Source of the DNA: Luminiphilus syltensis NOR5-1B
GTDB taxonomy: Bacteria > Pseudomonadota > Gammaproteobacteria > Pseudomonadales > Halieaceae
Length of the DNA stretch: 64,000 nucleotides
Reading direction: 5' to 3'
Assembly: GCF_000158175.1 (NCBI RefSeq)
Contig: NZ_DS999411.1
Span: 2,003,918-2,067,917, forward strand
The translations under genes were made by a program, and so were the position numbers. The notes under the pieces were generated by a model that did not search any database, was not told the DNA's origin, and was given only the letters and a program-made list of their open reading frames with translations. Positions 37,490 through 46,703 of this stretch are shown piece after piece; position 1 is the stretch's first letter, and each line of letters opens with the position of its first letter.

Positions 37490-38254
37490 ATGGAGCTAGC
37501 AACACTGGTTTTACAGTCGGCACCCGCGGAGCCGCCAGAGTGGGTGACGGGCTGTCTGACATCGGTCAATGAGTGGTGCAACGCCGTGGGTTACGAGCGC
37601 CTGCTCATCGGTGACGAGCTGTTCGATATCCTGCCGGGCTGGTTCCGACAAAAGACGGCTGAGCGACTGCCAATGGCGGCCGATCTGGCCCGCCTTCTGC
37701 ATATTCAGCGCCTGTTGGAGTCGGGCGTTTACCGCGTGATCTGGGCGGACGCGGACACCCTGGTGCTGAATCCTCGTTGGCAGATCGAAGACCGGTTCCA
37801 TACGGCTTTTGGCCAGGAGCATTGGCTCCAACACAACACGGCGGGTCGGTGGGCAATCCATCGGCAACCGCACAATGCCTTTTGTCTGTTTCGAAGTGAT
37901 TCACCGGTGCTGGATTTTTTGATTTACGCGGCGACATCGATTGTGCGCCGCGCTGATGCAGATCACCTGGCACCACAAATGATTGGTCCGAAGTTGCTCA
38001 AAGCGCTGCACAATCTTGTCGACTTTGACCTTTTACCGGAGGCGGGTGCGATCAGTCCGGACCTGTTAATGGCTTGCCATACGAGTGATACCAGCGCCCT
38101 CGCGGTTTACCGTAAGTACTACGATGGCCCCCTGTATCTGGCGAACCTCTGCCAATCCCTGGCCGGCGATAGCGAAACCCTGGGTGCCCTTGAGACCGCC
38201 GTCCGTCAGCCGGAAACGTTGGCAACGCTGGGTGCGGCTGATTCCTGCGGCTGA
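37490..38254 (+). CDS. Glycosyltransferase-like protein with DxD motif
   Basis: 254 residues. The segment LPMAADLARLLHIQRLLESG followed by VIWADADTLVLNP is the pattern of GT-A transferases of the capsular polysaccharide/GT32 kind, where DAD binds the metal-sugar nucleotide. A later conserved region has AFCLFRSDSPVLDF. No signal or membrane segment, so it would act in the cytoplasm. ATG 37490 after GAGAGGGA is chosen; a GTG-type extension to 37433 is possible. It is an orphan, far from the glycan genes at 24-28 kb, and its 3' end overlaps the convergent symporter by 49 bases. Confidence 0.6.
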   Translation: MELATLVLQSAPAEPPEWVTGCLTSVNEWCNAVGYERLLIGDELFDILPGWFRQKTAERLPMAADLARLLHIQRLLESGVYRVIWADADTLVLNPRWQIEDRFHTAFGQEHWLQHNTAGRWAIHRQPHNAFCLFRSDSPVLDFLIYAATSIVRRADADHLAPQMIGPKLLKALHNLVDFDLLPEAGAISPDLLMACHTSDTSALAVYRKYYDGPLYLANLCQSLAGDSETLGALETAVRQPETLATLGAADSCG

Positions 38255-39633
38255 CGTCCAGCGATAAACAGGACCAGGCAGCCGACCAGGATGCCAATAG
38301 TACCTTCGTAGAGCCAGTCGTGTTGGCCCGCCAGTCGCCAGCCGAGGGCGGCCGCGAGCCCGCTGAATAACGCGAGAATGGATGCTCTTTGCGAGGTCTT
38401 TACGCCAAAGCAATGGGCAATGAGGAGCGGGGCGAACGCGCTGGCGAGTGCGGCCCATGAAAAGATGACGAGGCTGAAAACGCTCCCGGAATTAAAAAGC
38501 GCAAAGCCAAGCGCGCACAGGATAATCGTGATGGTCGTCGCTTTAAGCACCCACAAGCGTTCTTCGGTAAACGGTAGAATATCGTGGGTGACCGCGGCAG
38601 AGCAGCTGAGCACCACTGAATCGGCGGTCGACATGGTAGCGGCGAAGACACCGGCGAGAACCAGACCCACGAATACCGGGTGCAGGAGCTCCATCGCCAT
38701 GGTCGGCAGTGCCAGTTCCGCATCAAAATCAGCACCGCTCAGGTAGATTCGGGACAACATACCGACCCCGGTGGCGAGCAGATAAAAAACACCGAACCAG
38801 ACGTAGTACCAGACCCGCGTGGTGTTCATGTTTTTGGCGTCGTCGAGGGCAATAAATCGCACCATGACCTGCGGCTGTCCGATGACCGAGGCGCCACCGA
38901 ACATCCAGCCAAGAATAAACAGCAGCAGGCCCGCAAGCCCGGGGATTGCGAGACTCGGTGGAATCCAGTCGGTGTACCCCTCAATCTGCTGCAACGAATC
39001 GGCTACCGCGCCGATACCGCCGGCTTCCCGGGTTCCTATAAAAAGAAGCAGGCCCATCGCAAAGAGCATTACCGTCGCCTGGGCAGCGTCGGTCCATATT
39101 GACGCACGGATACCGCCAGCCATGGTATAGGCAGCGACCATGACAGCACCCGCGACCGCGCCGGACCAATCCGGCCACTGCAGCAGGACATGAAGCGCCT
39201 TGCCACCGGCCAGTAACTGGGCGGAGGCGTATGTGGTCAGAAAAATCAATGAAATGATGCCAATAACACGCTGCAGCGTCGTGTAATTCTGCCCGTACCA
39301 GTGGCTGAGCACCCCCGCGTAACTGACCTCACCAGTCCGTTCAGCGGCTTCCCGGAGCCGCCGATGAATACGCGTGGAGGCAATGAAATCCCCGAGCAGC
39401 CATCCCACCATCAACCAAAACGCAGCGAGGCCAGTGGTGTAGGTAAATCCGATCACCCCGATAAACATATAGCCGCTGCTTTGCGTGGCAAAGGCAGACA
39501 TGCCGATCAGCCATGGCTTAATGGTTGCGCTGGCGACGTAGTAGTCGGCTTTATTGCCGCGGCTTTTCGCCGCTGAACTCAGTCCGATGAGTGTAAAAAG
39601 CCCCAGAAAAACCAGAAACGAAAAAACAGTCAT
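38206..39633 (-). CDS. Sodium:solute symporter (SSS family)
   Basis: 475 residues, about 13 membrane helices. The SSS signature is seen in SSGYMFIGVIGFTYTTGLAAF near the N-terminus and in GVFAATMSTADSVVLSCSAAV (Na+ site region, TM8 serines). Closest in general pattern to proline/pantothenate symporters (PutP, PanF); the PutP-like phrase AFATQSSGYMF is present. The substrate cannot be fixed. Stands divergent from a secreted peptidase, which would fit import of an amino acid or its product. Confidence 0.82.
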   Translation of the reverse strand: MTVFSFLVFLGLFTLIGLSSAAKSRGNKADYYVASATIKPWLIGMSAFATQSSGYMFIGVIGFTYTTGLAAFWLMVGWLLGDFIASTRIHRRLREAAERTGEVSYAGVLSHWYGQNYTTLQRVIGIISLIFLTTYASAQLLAGGKALHVLLQWPDWSGAVAGAVMVAAYTMAGGIRASIWTDAAQATVMLFAMGLLLFIGTREAGGIGAVADSLQQIEGYTDWIPPSLAIPGLAGLLLFILGWMFGGASVIGQPQVMVRFIALDDAKNMNTTRVWYYVWFGVFYLLATGVGMLSRIYLSGADFDAELALPTMAMELLHPVFVGLVLAGVFAATMSTADSVVLSCSAAVTHDILPFTEERLWVLKATTITIILCALGFALFNSGSVFSLVIFSWAALASAFAPLLIAHCFGVKTSQRASILALFSGLAAALGWRLAGQHDWLYEGTIGILVGCLVLFIAGRQPQESAAPSVANVSG

Positions 39634-39747
39634 AGTTATAAGCCTAGCGTTTCGGGCGGCGCTTTGCTAATCGTGTCCCGCTGTCGGCTTGTACCGGTGC
39701 CTGCGCTGTGGCACTTTCCCCTCTTCTTTTCTGACGGAGTAAACGGG

Positions 39748-41178
39748 GTGGAACGTCTGATCGTGGCGGTCTTGCTGGGTATTTTCCTGGCGCCGGCGAA
39801 GGCCCTTGACCTTGAGGAGTGTCGTGTGACGTCGGTGACATCACCCCAGGTCGTAGATGCGCTCTGTACCCGTGTTTTACGCCCCGAAAACCCCGCACAG
39901 CCAGAGGGAAAATCCATTTCGATCGAAGTCGCGGTCCTCCCCGCGCAAACAGACACACCCAATTTGGATCCTGTTGTTGTGATTGCCGGCGGCCCAGGCC
40001 AGTCTTCAATCGACTTGCTGCTACAACAGACTGGTAATTTCTCGGCGCTGCAAATGCAGCGCGATATTGTTTTCGTGGACCAGCGGGGAACGGGGCGATC
40101 GAATGCCCTGACTTGCGATATCGATGATCTCGAAACGCTGCTGATTGAAGAGGAGGCCACTGAGCAGATTATCACCGATTGTCTGAACGACCTTCCCGGT
40201 GATCCCCGTTTTTACACGACCGCCCAGGCCGTTGATGATCTCGACGCGATCCGGGCGGCATTGGGTTACGACTACGTCAACCTGATTGGCTATTCCTACG
40301 GAACGCGGGTGGCACAGGAATACCTGCGCGCCTATCCCCACGCGGTGCGGGCAGTCGTTCTCGATGGCGTAGCGCCGCCGAGTGAAAGACTGGGTCTGAA
40401 GCATTCGGAAAATCTGACACGGGTCATTGAAATGCTGATCGATGACTGTGAGATGTCCCGACCTTGTGAAGAGGCCTTTCCTACACTGCGGGCAGATTAT
40501 CTCGCTTACCTTGCGATTGACCCTGAGCAAAGCCGCGACCTTACGATTCGTCACCCGGTCACTGGCGAGTGGGAAGTTATCGACGCGAACCGAAGCGCCA
40601 TGGATGTGGCGCTGCGCCTATTTAGTTATCACCCGGTGACCCAGGCGATGATACCGCTCCTATTGCACCAGGTTGCCAATGGGGACTGGCGAACCCTGAT
40701 GGCCCACGCCCTGTTCGTCGCAGATCGCATGGAGGGCATGATCGCCATGGGAATGCACAATAGTGTTGTCTGTAGTGAGGATGTACCGGGTTGGCCGGCC
40801 GAGCGTCAGCAATCCCCGGGGGCGCTGATCGGAGGTCTGGACGAGCAATTGCTTGAGTTGTGCCTGCTCTGGCCTGTAGGGGAGTCGAATCCCAGTATCC
40901 AAACGCCATTCCGATCCGACGTGCCGGTGCTGTTGTTATCAGGAGAGCGAGATCCGGTAACCCCGCCGAGCTTTGCCGAGCAGGCGCTGAGGCAGTTCAC
41001 CAATGGGCAGCACATTATCGGTCTGGGACTGGGCCATATTATTTCCATTGAGCCCTGTTTTGAACGACTTGTTGCGAGCTTCATCGATAACCAGGCATTT
41101 TCAGCGGATGAAACCGAATGCGCTGAGCAACGCTGGGGACTGCCTCTGGTCACCGGATTGGCGGGGCCGACCCTGTGA
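39748..41178 (+). CDS. Secreted alpha/beta-hydrolase peptidase (TAP / proline iminopeptidase-like)
   Basis: 476 residues. Signal peptide MERLIVAVLLGIFLAPAKA. The oxyanion region VVIAGGPGQSS, nucleophile Ser183 in GYSYGT, Asp402 in SGERDPVTP and His430 in GLGHI make the triad. A TAP-like C-terminal domain is typical of tripeptidyl aminopeptidases of Streptomyces and related proline iminopeptidases. The GTG at 39748 has CGGAG about eight bases upstream; a TTG at 39664 is less likely. Overlaps the ABC ATPase gene by four bases, so it is cotranscribed with an exporter, an arrangement common for this hydrolase family. Confidence 0.82.
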   Translation: MERLIVAVLLGIFLAPAKALDLEECRVTSVTSPQVVDALCTRVLRPENPAQPEGKSISIEVAVLPAQTDTPNLDPVVVIAGGPGQSSIDLLLQQTGNFSALQMQRDIVFVDQRGTGRSNALTCDIDDLETLLIEEEATEQIITDCLNDLPGDPRFYTTAQAVDDLDAIRAALGYDYVNLIGYSYGTRVAQEYLRAYPHAVRAVVLDGVAPPSERLGLKHSENLTRVIEMLIDDCEMSRPCEEAFPTLRADYLAYLAIDPEQSRDLTIRHPVTGEWEVIDANRSAMDVALRLFSYHPVTQAMIPLLLHQVANGDWRTLMAHALFVADRMEGMIAMGMHNSVVCSEDVPGWPAERQQSPGALIGGLDEQLLELCLLWPVGESNPSIQTPFRSDVPVLLLSGERDPVTPPSFAEQALRQFTNGQHIIGLGLGHIISIEPCFERLVASFIDNQAFSADETECAEQRWGLPLVTGLAGPTL

Positions 41179-41909
41179 TTGAGGCGGCGGCACTATCCAA
41201 GCAATTTGGTGGGCTGAAAGCGGTCACCGCATTAAGCCTCAAGGTGCCCAACGGTAAGATCACCGGTCTGCTCGGTCCCAATGGTTCGGGTAAATCCACC
41301 ACGATGCGCATGATTTGTGGGCTGATGGCGCCCGATAAAGGAACCGTCACCATCGATGGTTTTTCGGTTTTTAAACAACCACTCAAGGCCAAGCAGCGAC
41401 TCGGTGTGGTTCCTGACTCCAGAGGTCTCTACACCCGATTAACGGCCCGGGAGAATCTTGTCTATTACGGACAGCTTCAGGGGGTCCCTGCCCATACACT
41501 GTCTCAACGCATCGCGAAACTGGCGGAGGATCTCGATATGGGTGATCTTCTGGCTCGGAGAACCGAGGGGTTCTCCCAGGGCCAGAGGGTCAAGGTGGCG
41601 ATTGCGAGGGCAATGATTGGCGACCCACCGAATTTAATGCTCGACGAGCCCAGTAATGGTCTCGATGTTATGAGTACTCGCGCGCTGCGCCGGTTCTTGT
41701 TGCAAAAGCGTGATGCGGGAAAAGCCATTCTTCTCAGCACCCATGTGATGCAGGAGGTCGTCGCGCTGTGCGATCACGTCATTATTATCGCCGATGGTAC
41801 CCTGCGTGCTGCGGGTTCCGCAGAGCAGTTAATGGATCAGGCTCGTGCATCATCCCTTGAGGAGGCCTTCGTCAGCCTGATCGGAACGGACGAGGGGTTG
41901 ATGGCGTGA
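41175..41909 (+). CDS. ABC-2 exporter ATP-binding protein (NatA-like)
   Basis: 244 residues, GTG start. Walker A GPNGSGKSTTM, signature FSQGQRVKVAIARA (variant of LSGGQ) and Walker B LMLDEPSNGLDV are present; the switch His is in LLSTHVMQEV. The region GVVPDSRGLYTRLTARENL matches the NatA/CcmA branch. Probably pairs with the next gene to export Na+ or a small molecule. Coupled by overlaps on both sides (hydrolase upstream, permease downstream). Confidence 0.88.
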   Translation: MIEAAALSKQFGGLKAVTALSLKVPNGKITGLLGPNGSGKSTTMRMICGLMAPDKGTVTIDGFSVFKQPLKAKQRLGVVPDSRGLYTRLTARENLVYYGQLQGVPAHTLSQRIAKLAEDLDMGDLLARRTEGFSQGQRVKVAIARAMIGDPPNLMLDEPSNGLDVMSTRALRRFLLQKRDAGKAILLSTHVMQEVVALCDHVIIIADGTLRAAGSAEQLMDQARASSLEEAFVSLIGTDEGLMA

Positions 41910-43072
41910 GGGTCTGGTGCATTGTCATGCTCAAGGAAGCCCGTGACCTTTCGCGGGACCGGCGCACGATGACCAATGTGTTCTTCATGGGCGCCCTGTT
42001 TGGCCCGTTTCTGGCGATGGGCATACTCGCACTGACCATTTCGATCATGATCGAGGAGAGCGAGCGAGCGCTTTCCATACCGGCACAGGGCACAGAACGT
42101 GTGCCAATGGTGGTTGATCGACTCAAACTGAATGATATTGCGCTTTTTGAAACCACCGATGATCTCGAGACACTGGTTAGCTCGCAGCAGTATCAGATTG
42201 CGGTGCGATTTCCTGAGAATCTCGCCGAGGCCTACCAAAGCGGTCGACCGGCGTTTGTTGAAGTCATTTTTGACAGCTCGAGCACCAAATCTGAGGTGCA
42301 ACGGGATCGCGTGAGCGCAGCGCTAGGCAAACTCAACAGCGAAATCGGGGCGCTGCGCTTGTTAATGCGCGGAATTGACCCCTCGCTGATTCGGGTAATC
42401 GGTCCAAAGAACATCGATATTGATGAGGCCAGTGGGGGCGGCGGTCAGTTATTGGTGATGCTGCCTTACTTTCTCATCATGGGTTTGCTTCAGGCCTCAA
42501 TGTTTATCGCCTCGGATATCACCGCGGGAGAGCGTGAGCGGCAAACACTGGAGCCGCTATTGATCAATCCTGTAGCGCCGAGTCAGGTAGTCCTCGGAAA
42601 AATCGCGATCAATGCCGTCGCCGGTGTGTGTGTTATCGCGTTGTCTTCGATGGCATTTTTGCTCGGTAGTCTGGCGCTGCCAGTGGAAAAGATCGGACTT
42701 ATGATCAGTCCGCGGTTGTTTCTTCAGGTCGCTATCGGGCTGCTGCCATTGGTGTTTTTGGTGGCACCGTTAATGACTTTTCTCGGCTGTTTTGCGAAGA
42801 CGGTTCGAGAAGCGCAAACCTGGCTCTCTGTGGTCTTGATCGTTGCGGTGATACCGAGTGTACTGCAGATTATCATGCAGGTTCGGGTTGATGACTTTTG
42901 GCTGCTTGTTCCCCTATGGTCCCAGCAGTATCTGGTCAATGGTGTGCTGAAAGGTGCTGAAATAGCACCTTATGCCTGGTTGTTGTCGGCACTGGGTTCT
43001 TTGATTCCCGGTTTTATTTTTGCTGCAATGGCCTCTCGCCAGTACAGTAAGCCCCGATTAATTCTGGCCTAG
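41906..43072 (+). CDS. ABC-2 exporter permease (NatB-like)
   Basis: 388 residues, GTG start. N-terminal helix, a large periplasmic domain (about residues 45-180), then about five to six helices with the ABC-2 pattern VMLPYFLIMGLLQASMFIASDITAGERERQTLEPLL. This matches NatB of the two-component Na+ exporter. Four-base overlap with the ATPase gene. The substrate may be Na+ or an amphipathic compound; sequence alone cannot decide. Confidence 0.85.
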   Translation: MRVWCIVMLKEARDLSRDRRTMTNVFFMGALFGPFLAMGILALTISIMIEESERALSIPAQGTERVPMVVDRLKLNDIALFETTDDLETLVSSQQYQIAVRFPENLAEAYQSGRPAFVEVIFDSSSTKSEVQRDRVSAALGKLNSEIGALRLLMRGIDPSLIRVIGPKNIDIDEASGGGGQLLVMLPYFLIMGLLQASMFIASDITAGERERQTLEPLLINPVAPSQVVLGKIAINAVAGVCVIALSSMAFLLGSLALPVEKIGLMISPRLFLQVAIGLLPLVFLVAPLMTFLGCFAKTVREAQTWLSVVLIVAVIPSVLQIIMQVRVDDFWLLVPLWSQQYLVNGVLKGAEIAPYAWLLSALGSLIPGFIFAAMASRQYSKPRLILA

Positions 43073-43182
43073 CGGTGTTTGCCGGTCCGCCCGTTCGAAA
43101 ACGACGATAGTGATGAAGTAGGGGCCGGCTATCGGCTGCTACACGGATATCTATCAACAATCCATTTTTCTCAGAGGCAACA

Positions 43183-43725
43183 ATGAATCGAAGAACCTTG
43201 ATCACCATCCATCTTTATTTGTCGTCTTTTCTCGCCGCCAATGTGCTGCTCGTGGCTATTTCCGGTGGCCTTTATCTGTTCGGCAACAAGGGAAGCACAA
43301 GCGAAACTACTGTCGGTACGTTGCTGAAGTCTGAGCACATACTGCCAGCGAAGGCCTCCAAGGCCGACGTTGAACGTCTGCTTGCCGGGGTCGATATCAG
43401 CGATCACGACTTCGAATACGTCAAACAGTCGGATACAACCGCTGTAACCCGACCGACTTCCCGGGAGCACTATCTGATTGACGCCGGTGGTGACGCGATT
43501 GTCATCAATCGGGTGAAGCCTGACCTGGTCAAGAAAATGGTTGAATTGCACAAGGGACATGGCCCTGGGTGGTTCAAGCATTACTCCAAGGTTTTTGCTG
43601 CCGGTCTGATATTCGTGATTGTCAGCGGGTTATGGCTCGGTTTGACATCACCCATCCTGCGCTCCAAGACCCTGGTGTCGGTCATTGCCGGTATTACCCT
43701 GTTTGGGTTGCTGGTCGCGATCTGA
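43183..43725 (+). CDS. PepSY-associated-type membrane protein
   Basis: 180 residues with an N-terminal helix (LITIHLYLSSFLAANVLLVAISGGLYLFG), a periplasmic middle, and a C-terminal pair of helices around VFAAGLIFVIVSGLWLGL. The IHLYLSSF...SGGLY pattern and the HKGHGPGWFKHYSKVFAAG segment resemble PepSY-associated TM proteins (PiuB class) but reduced to one module. His residues near the membrane might bind metal or haem. Function unknown; 55 bases before tdk and 110 after the exporter. Confidence 0.6.
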   Translation: MNRRTLITIHLYLSSFLAANVLLVAISGGLYLFGNKGSTSETTVGTLLKSEHILPAKASKADVERLLAGVDISDHDFEYVKQSDTTAVTRPTSREHYLIDAGGDAIVINRVKPDLVKKMVELHKGHGPGWFKHYSKVFAAGLIFVIVSGLWLGLTSPILRSKTLVSVIAGITLFGLLVAI

Positions 43726-43779
43726 TGATCCCGCTGAAATCCTTCCCGGCCTTTTCAGAACGCGCTCGCGTCTAATTTC

Positions 43780-44370
43780 GTGGCAAAGCTCTATTTTCGT
43801 CACGGCACCATGAGCAGTGGAAAGACCTTGAACCTGCTGGCGGTGGCGCACAACTATGAGCAAAAAGGGGAGCGGGTTGTTGTTATCCGGCCTCGGCTCG
43901 ATGATCGCTTTGGCGCTGAGTCGGTAGTCAGCCGGACTGGAATCCAGAGGATCGCCGATGTGCTGGTGGATGTTGATTCAATAATCGACCGTAAAATTCT
44001 GCAGGGTGTGGCCTGTATTCTCGTCGATGAGGCGCAATTTCTCTCCTGCGACGTGGTTGATCAACTGCGCCAAATTACCTGGGATCTTGATATCCCGGTG
44101 ATCTGCTACGGCTTGCGTACCGACTTCCAAACCCGGTCTTTTTCCGGTTCCGGGCGGCTGCTGGAGGTGGCTGATACGTTGGAAGAAGTAAAAACCGTCT
44201 GCCATTTTTGCAACCGAAAGGCGGTGTTTAATTTGCGTATTTCAGCGTTGGGTGCTGAGGTCGACGGCCCGCAAATCGAGTTGGGTGCGGATGATCGTTA
44301 TAGGCCCGTATGCGGCCCCTGTTATCACAGTCATACCAATCGGCAGAATCAGGACCTGTTCGGTGATTGA
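43780..44370 (+). CDS. tdk: Thymidine kinase
   Basis: 196 residues, GTG start. P-loop GTMSSGKT (9-16), Walker B LVDEAQFL (catalytic Glu), a lasso region GLRTDFQTRSFSGSGRLLEVAD and zinc-ribbon CHFCNRKA ... CGPCYH. Type II (TK1-like) thymidine salvage kinase. Upstream PepSY-like gene is unrelated. Confidence 0.95.
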   Translation: MAKLYFRHGTMSSGKTLNLLAVAHNYEQKGERVVVIRPRLDDRFGAESVVSRTGIQRIADVLVDVDSIIDRKILQGVACILVDEAQFLSCDVVDQLRQITWDLDIPVICYGLRTDFQTRSFSGSGRLLEVADTLEEVKTVCHFCNRKAVFNLRISALGAEVDGPQIELGADDRYRPVCGPCYHSHTNRQNQDLFGD

Positions 44371-44457
44371 GGTTATGTAAGGCGCACAGTGGATTTATTG
44401 CCGTTGGCGTTAGCTGTTCGTTCATTGATCTCGATGATCTTGCGTAGAACAATGGCG

Positions 44458-45192
44458 TTACGCACCCGAAATCACTTTGCCGATCAATCCCAGTAAAAAC
44501 CCCAATACGGCACCTAGTGGTGGTGCCCAGTGCCTCTCGAGGCGCGCCTGGGGGGCAATATCCTGGAAGATGAGATAAAGAATGCCGCCGGAGGCAAACA
44601 ACATCACGCTGGCGATTACCGTGTGTAAGTCGCTTAACAGATAAAACCCGATCAGACCGCAGACGGGTCCGGCGAGTGATGCAATAAAAAATAAAAAGAT
44701 CAACAGGCGCGAAGAGTAATGCGTGCTGTGGCCAAGTTCGCGAAAGCTGTTAAAGCCCTCGGGAAGATTTTGAAGGGCGATAATCAAAGCCAGCAATGGC
44801 GCGGCTGTACTGCCACTGGCGACCAGAGCGCCCAGTGCCAATGATTCGGGTAGAAAGTCCGATAGCATGGCCACCAGTTGGCTGGCGGGGGTGCCGCGTC
44901 GCGCAAGAAAGACATCCAGCGCCATAAATGCCAGGGCACCACCGATAAAGGCGAGGCAGGCGGGCAGCAGGGTCAGTTCCTGTAATCCCTCGGGAATCAA
45001 CACCAGTGCTACTGCCGCCAGCAAGGCGCCACCACCAAAGGCAATCACGCCATGGCGCAGTTCTTCTTCCAGCCACTCGGAACGGAGGTGCTCAACGCTC
45101 GCCAGTGCAGCTCCGATCCCCATAGTGATGCCGGCGCCCAGCGTCAAAAGAATGACCTCAAGAGCGTCGGGTATTGACGGCAATACGGCCAT
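44458..45192 (-). CDS. ZIP-family divalent metal transporter
   Basis: 244 residues, about eight membrane helices. Helix 4 and 5 motifs DFLPESLALGAL and QNLPEGFNSFREL are ZIP metal-site helices, with Glu and Asn/Gln in place of the first His. A charged loop after helix 1 is short. Likely Zn2+/Fe2+ import, possibly with altered metal choice because the usual helix 4 HNFPEG His is an Asp here. No metal-responsive operator recognised. Confidence 0.78.
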   Translation of the reverse strand: MAVLPSIPDALEVILLTLGAGITMGIGAALASVEHLRSEWLEEELRHGVIAFGGGALLAAVALVLIPEGLQELTLLPACLAFIGGALAFMALDVFLARRGTPASQLVAMLSDFLPESLALGALVASGSTAAPLLALIIALQNLPEGFNSFRELGHSTHYSSRLLIFLFFIASLAGPVCGLIGFYLLSDLHTVIASVMLFASGGILYLIFQDIAPQARLERHWAPPLGAVLGFLLGLIGKVISGA

Positions 45193-45295
45193 TGTTTCAG
45201 CGACTCACTTCAGCGGCCTTGTCGAAATTTCGATGCGGCGGCAGGCGAGAAATCTGGACGCCATACGGGACCATTTTTCTCAGTTTGATTGGGAT

Positions 45296-45652
45296 TTAAC
45301 GCTTGAAAGTAAGGTAAGTTTTGCGTGCAGTCTCAAGAACTTCCCATGTGCCCCGGCTATTCTCATCAAAATAGACGGTATCGCCTGCTTTAATATCGTA
45401 GGTTTCACCGTTCTCGTGATGGAACAGGGCATGCCCTTTCACGAAGGTACTGATTTCGGCGTCCATAACCTGCCTTGTCCAGGTGCCTGGCGTGCATTCC
45501 CAGATCCCGGCCTCAGAGCCATCGTTGTGTTCATTGATGATTCTGCCTCGCAGCTGGGATACCTGTTCTGAGACAGGGAGGCCAACCGGGCCCCAGTCAT
45601 CGAGCTCGTCTGAAGCAATATCTGCGACGGCCTTGACCTGTTTTACTGACAT
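45296..45652 (-). CDS. Small cupin protein (cupin_3 / DUF861, EutQ-like)
   Basis: 118 residues. Beta-barrel signature GIWECTPGTWTRQV, FVKGHALFHHENGETYDIKAGDTVYF, ending GTWEVLETARKTYLTF, is the single-cupin fold of DUF861. Most relatives bind a metal poorly or not at all; they are often called ureidoglycine- or ethanolamine-related. ATG 45652 has AAGGAG at seven bases; the open frame to 45703 lacks a site. Downstream of, and same strand as, a methyltransferase. Confidence 0.75.
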   Translation of the reverse strand: MSVKQVKAVADIASDELDDWGPVGLPVSEQVSQLRGRIINEHNDGSEAGIWECTPGTWTRQVMDAEISTFVKGHALFHHENGETYDIKAGDTVYFDENSRGTWEVLETARKTYLTFKR

Positions 45653-45739
45653 TGGTTTCTCCTTTGGGTGTGCTATTAAAATGATTAACCACGGAACAAT
45701 CAATTATTACTCGAAGCCTACGCTTTGCTGGTGGTTGGC

Positions 45740-46387
45740 TCACATCACCTCATAAACAAAATACTGTACTTTTATTGCGTCGCCGTAGTCGGGATGGTGG
45801 GGCAGATAGGGCATGGGCTCGGTACCAAAGAGTCGCTTCCACACCCCGTCTGATTCCATGGCCCGCAGAGTTTCGGCAACGTTTTTGTCACGCATGATGT
45901 CTTCTCGATGAGAAAATATCAGATGGCCGCCGGGCTTAATAATGCGACACAGTTCGACGAGAATATCGTTCGTCTCGAAATACGTTAGCGCACCAATGAA
46001 GTTGACCGCATCGTAGTGGTTATCGGCGATGGGAAGTGGTATCGATTGCATGTCGACTTTATGGAGTTGTGAATAAACGCCGGATTGCTCCGCCAGCTTG
46101 AGCAACTCCCCTGAAATATCCATACCATCAATGGATGAATATCCGAGTGACGACAGCGCAGTACCCGTCAAACCCGATCCACAGGCCGCATCGAGTATCT
46201 GCGCATCCAGAGGTACATAATTGCGCAGAATCGCCGCCGCGGTTGTCGGCCCGACGTAGTCCCAATCGACGAAGGACGCGTCATAGTTTCCGGTAGCGGC
46301 AAAGGTATCGTAGTCGCGCTCCACTTCCTTGCTGTTCGTGGAGTAACCCTTGCCCCAAATACCCGGTGTTTCATCGACAATGCCCAT
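45740..46387 (-). CDS. Class I SAM-dependent methyltransferase
   Basis: 215 residues. Motif I ILDAACGSGLTG near residue 64, an acidic post-I residue in DGMDISGELLKLAE, IPLPIADNHYDAVNFIGALTYF (motif IV) and LCRIIKPGGHLIFSHRE (motif V) make a standard Rossmann methyltransferase. A strong AGGAGG precedes ATG 46387. Substrate not readable: the family acts on small molecules or lipids. Pairs with the cupin gene and is divergent from the peptide-transport operon. Confidence 0.8.
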   Translation of the reverse strand: MGIVDETPGIWGKGYSTNSKEVERDYDTFAATGNYDASFVDWDYVGPTTAAAILRNYVPLDAQILDAACGSGLTGTALSSLGYSSIDGMDISGELLKLAEQSGVYSQLHKVDMQSIPLPIADNHYDAVNFIGALTYFETNDILVELCRIIKPGGHLIFSHREDIMRDKNVAETLRAMESDGVWKRLFGTEPMPYLPHHPDYGDAIKVQYFVYEVM

Positions 46388-46703
46388 TGCGACCTCCTCG
46401 GTGTGATTCGCCTATTCCCCATTACTGGGTTCGCAGTGTGAGTCATCAATCCAAGCTGATTTACCGGATAAAGCCTCTATTCGGGCTGCACGGAGAAGTC
46501 ATCGGTCGACAGATCATCGCCGGGAAGTCATTTCCCTGCGGCCGAGGGGTTCATCAAGACGGTTTTTCCGGAATTCTGCATGGGGTACTGCCGTTCAGTC
46601 GATAATTGGGTAAAGACCCGCGACTCCTGAACGCCTTCTATCTTGCGTAATGTTATACTGCGCTGTAACTTCTTGGTACCTACACCTGCGACCATAACTT
46701 CCA
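46388..46703. other. 316-base intergenic region, methyltransferase / peptide importer
   Basis: Gap between two divergent genes. It carries the extended -10 promoter at its right end. No tRNA, repeat or convincing gene is seen. One short open frame on each strand exists (46366-46605 plus and 46528-46749 minus), but neither has a ribosome site or recognisable product. Confidence 0.6.
46651..46666 (+). promoter_or_regulatory. Extended -10 promoter of the yej-like operon
   Basis: TGTTATACT (46651-46659) combines a TGn extension with the -10 hexamer TATACT. No good -35 is found 16-18 bases upstream, which is typical for extended -10 promoters. Transcription would start near 46666, leaving a ~38-base leader before the first permease ATG at 46704. 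Confidence 0.55.
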
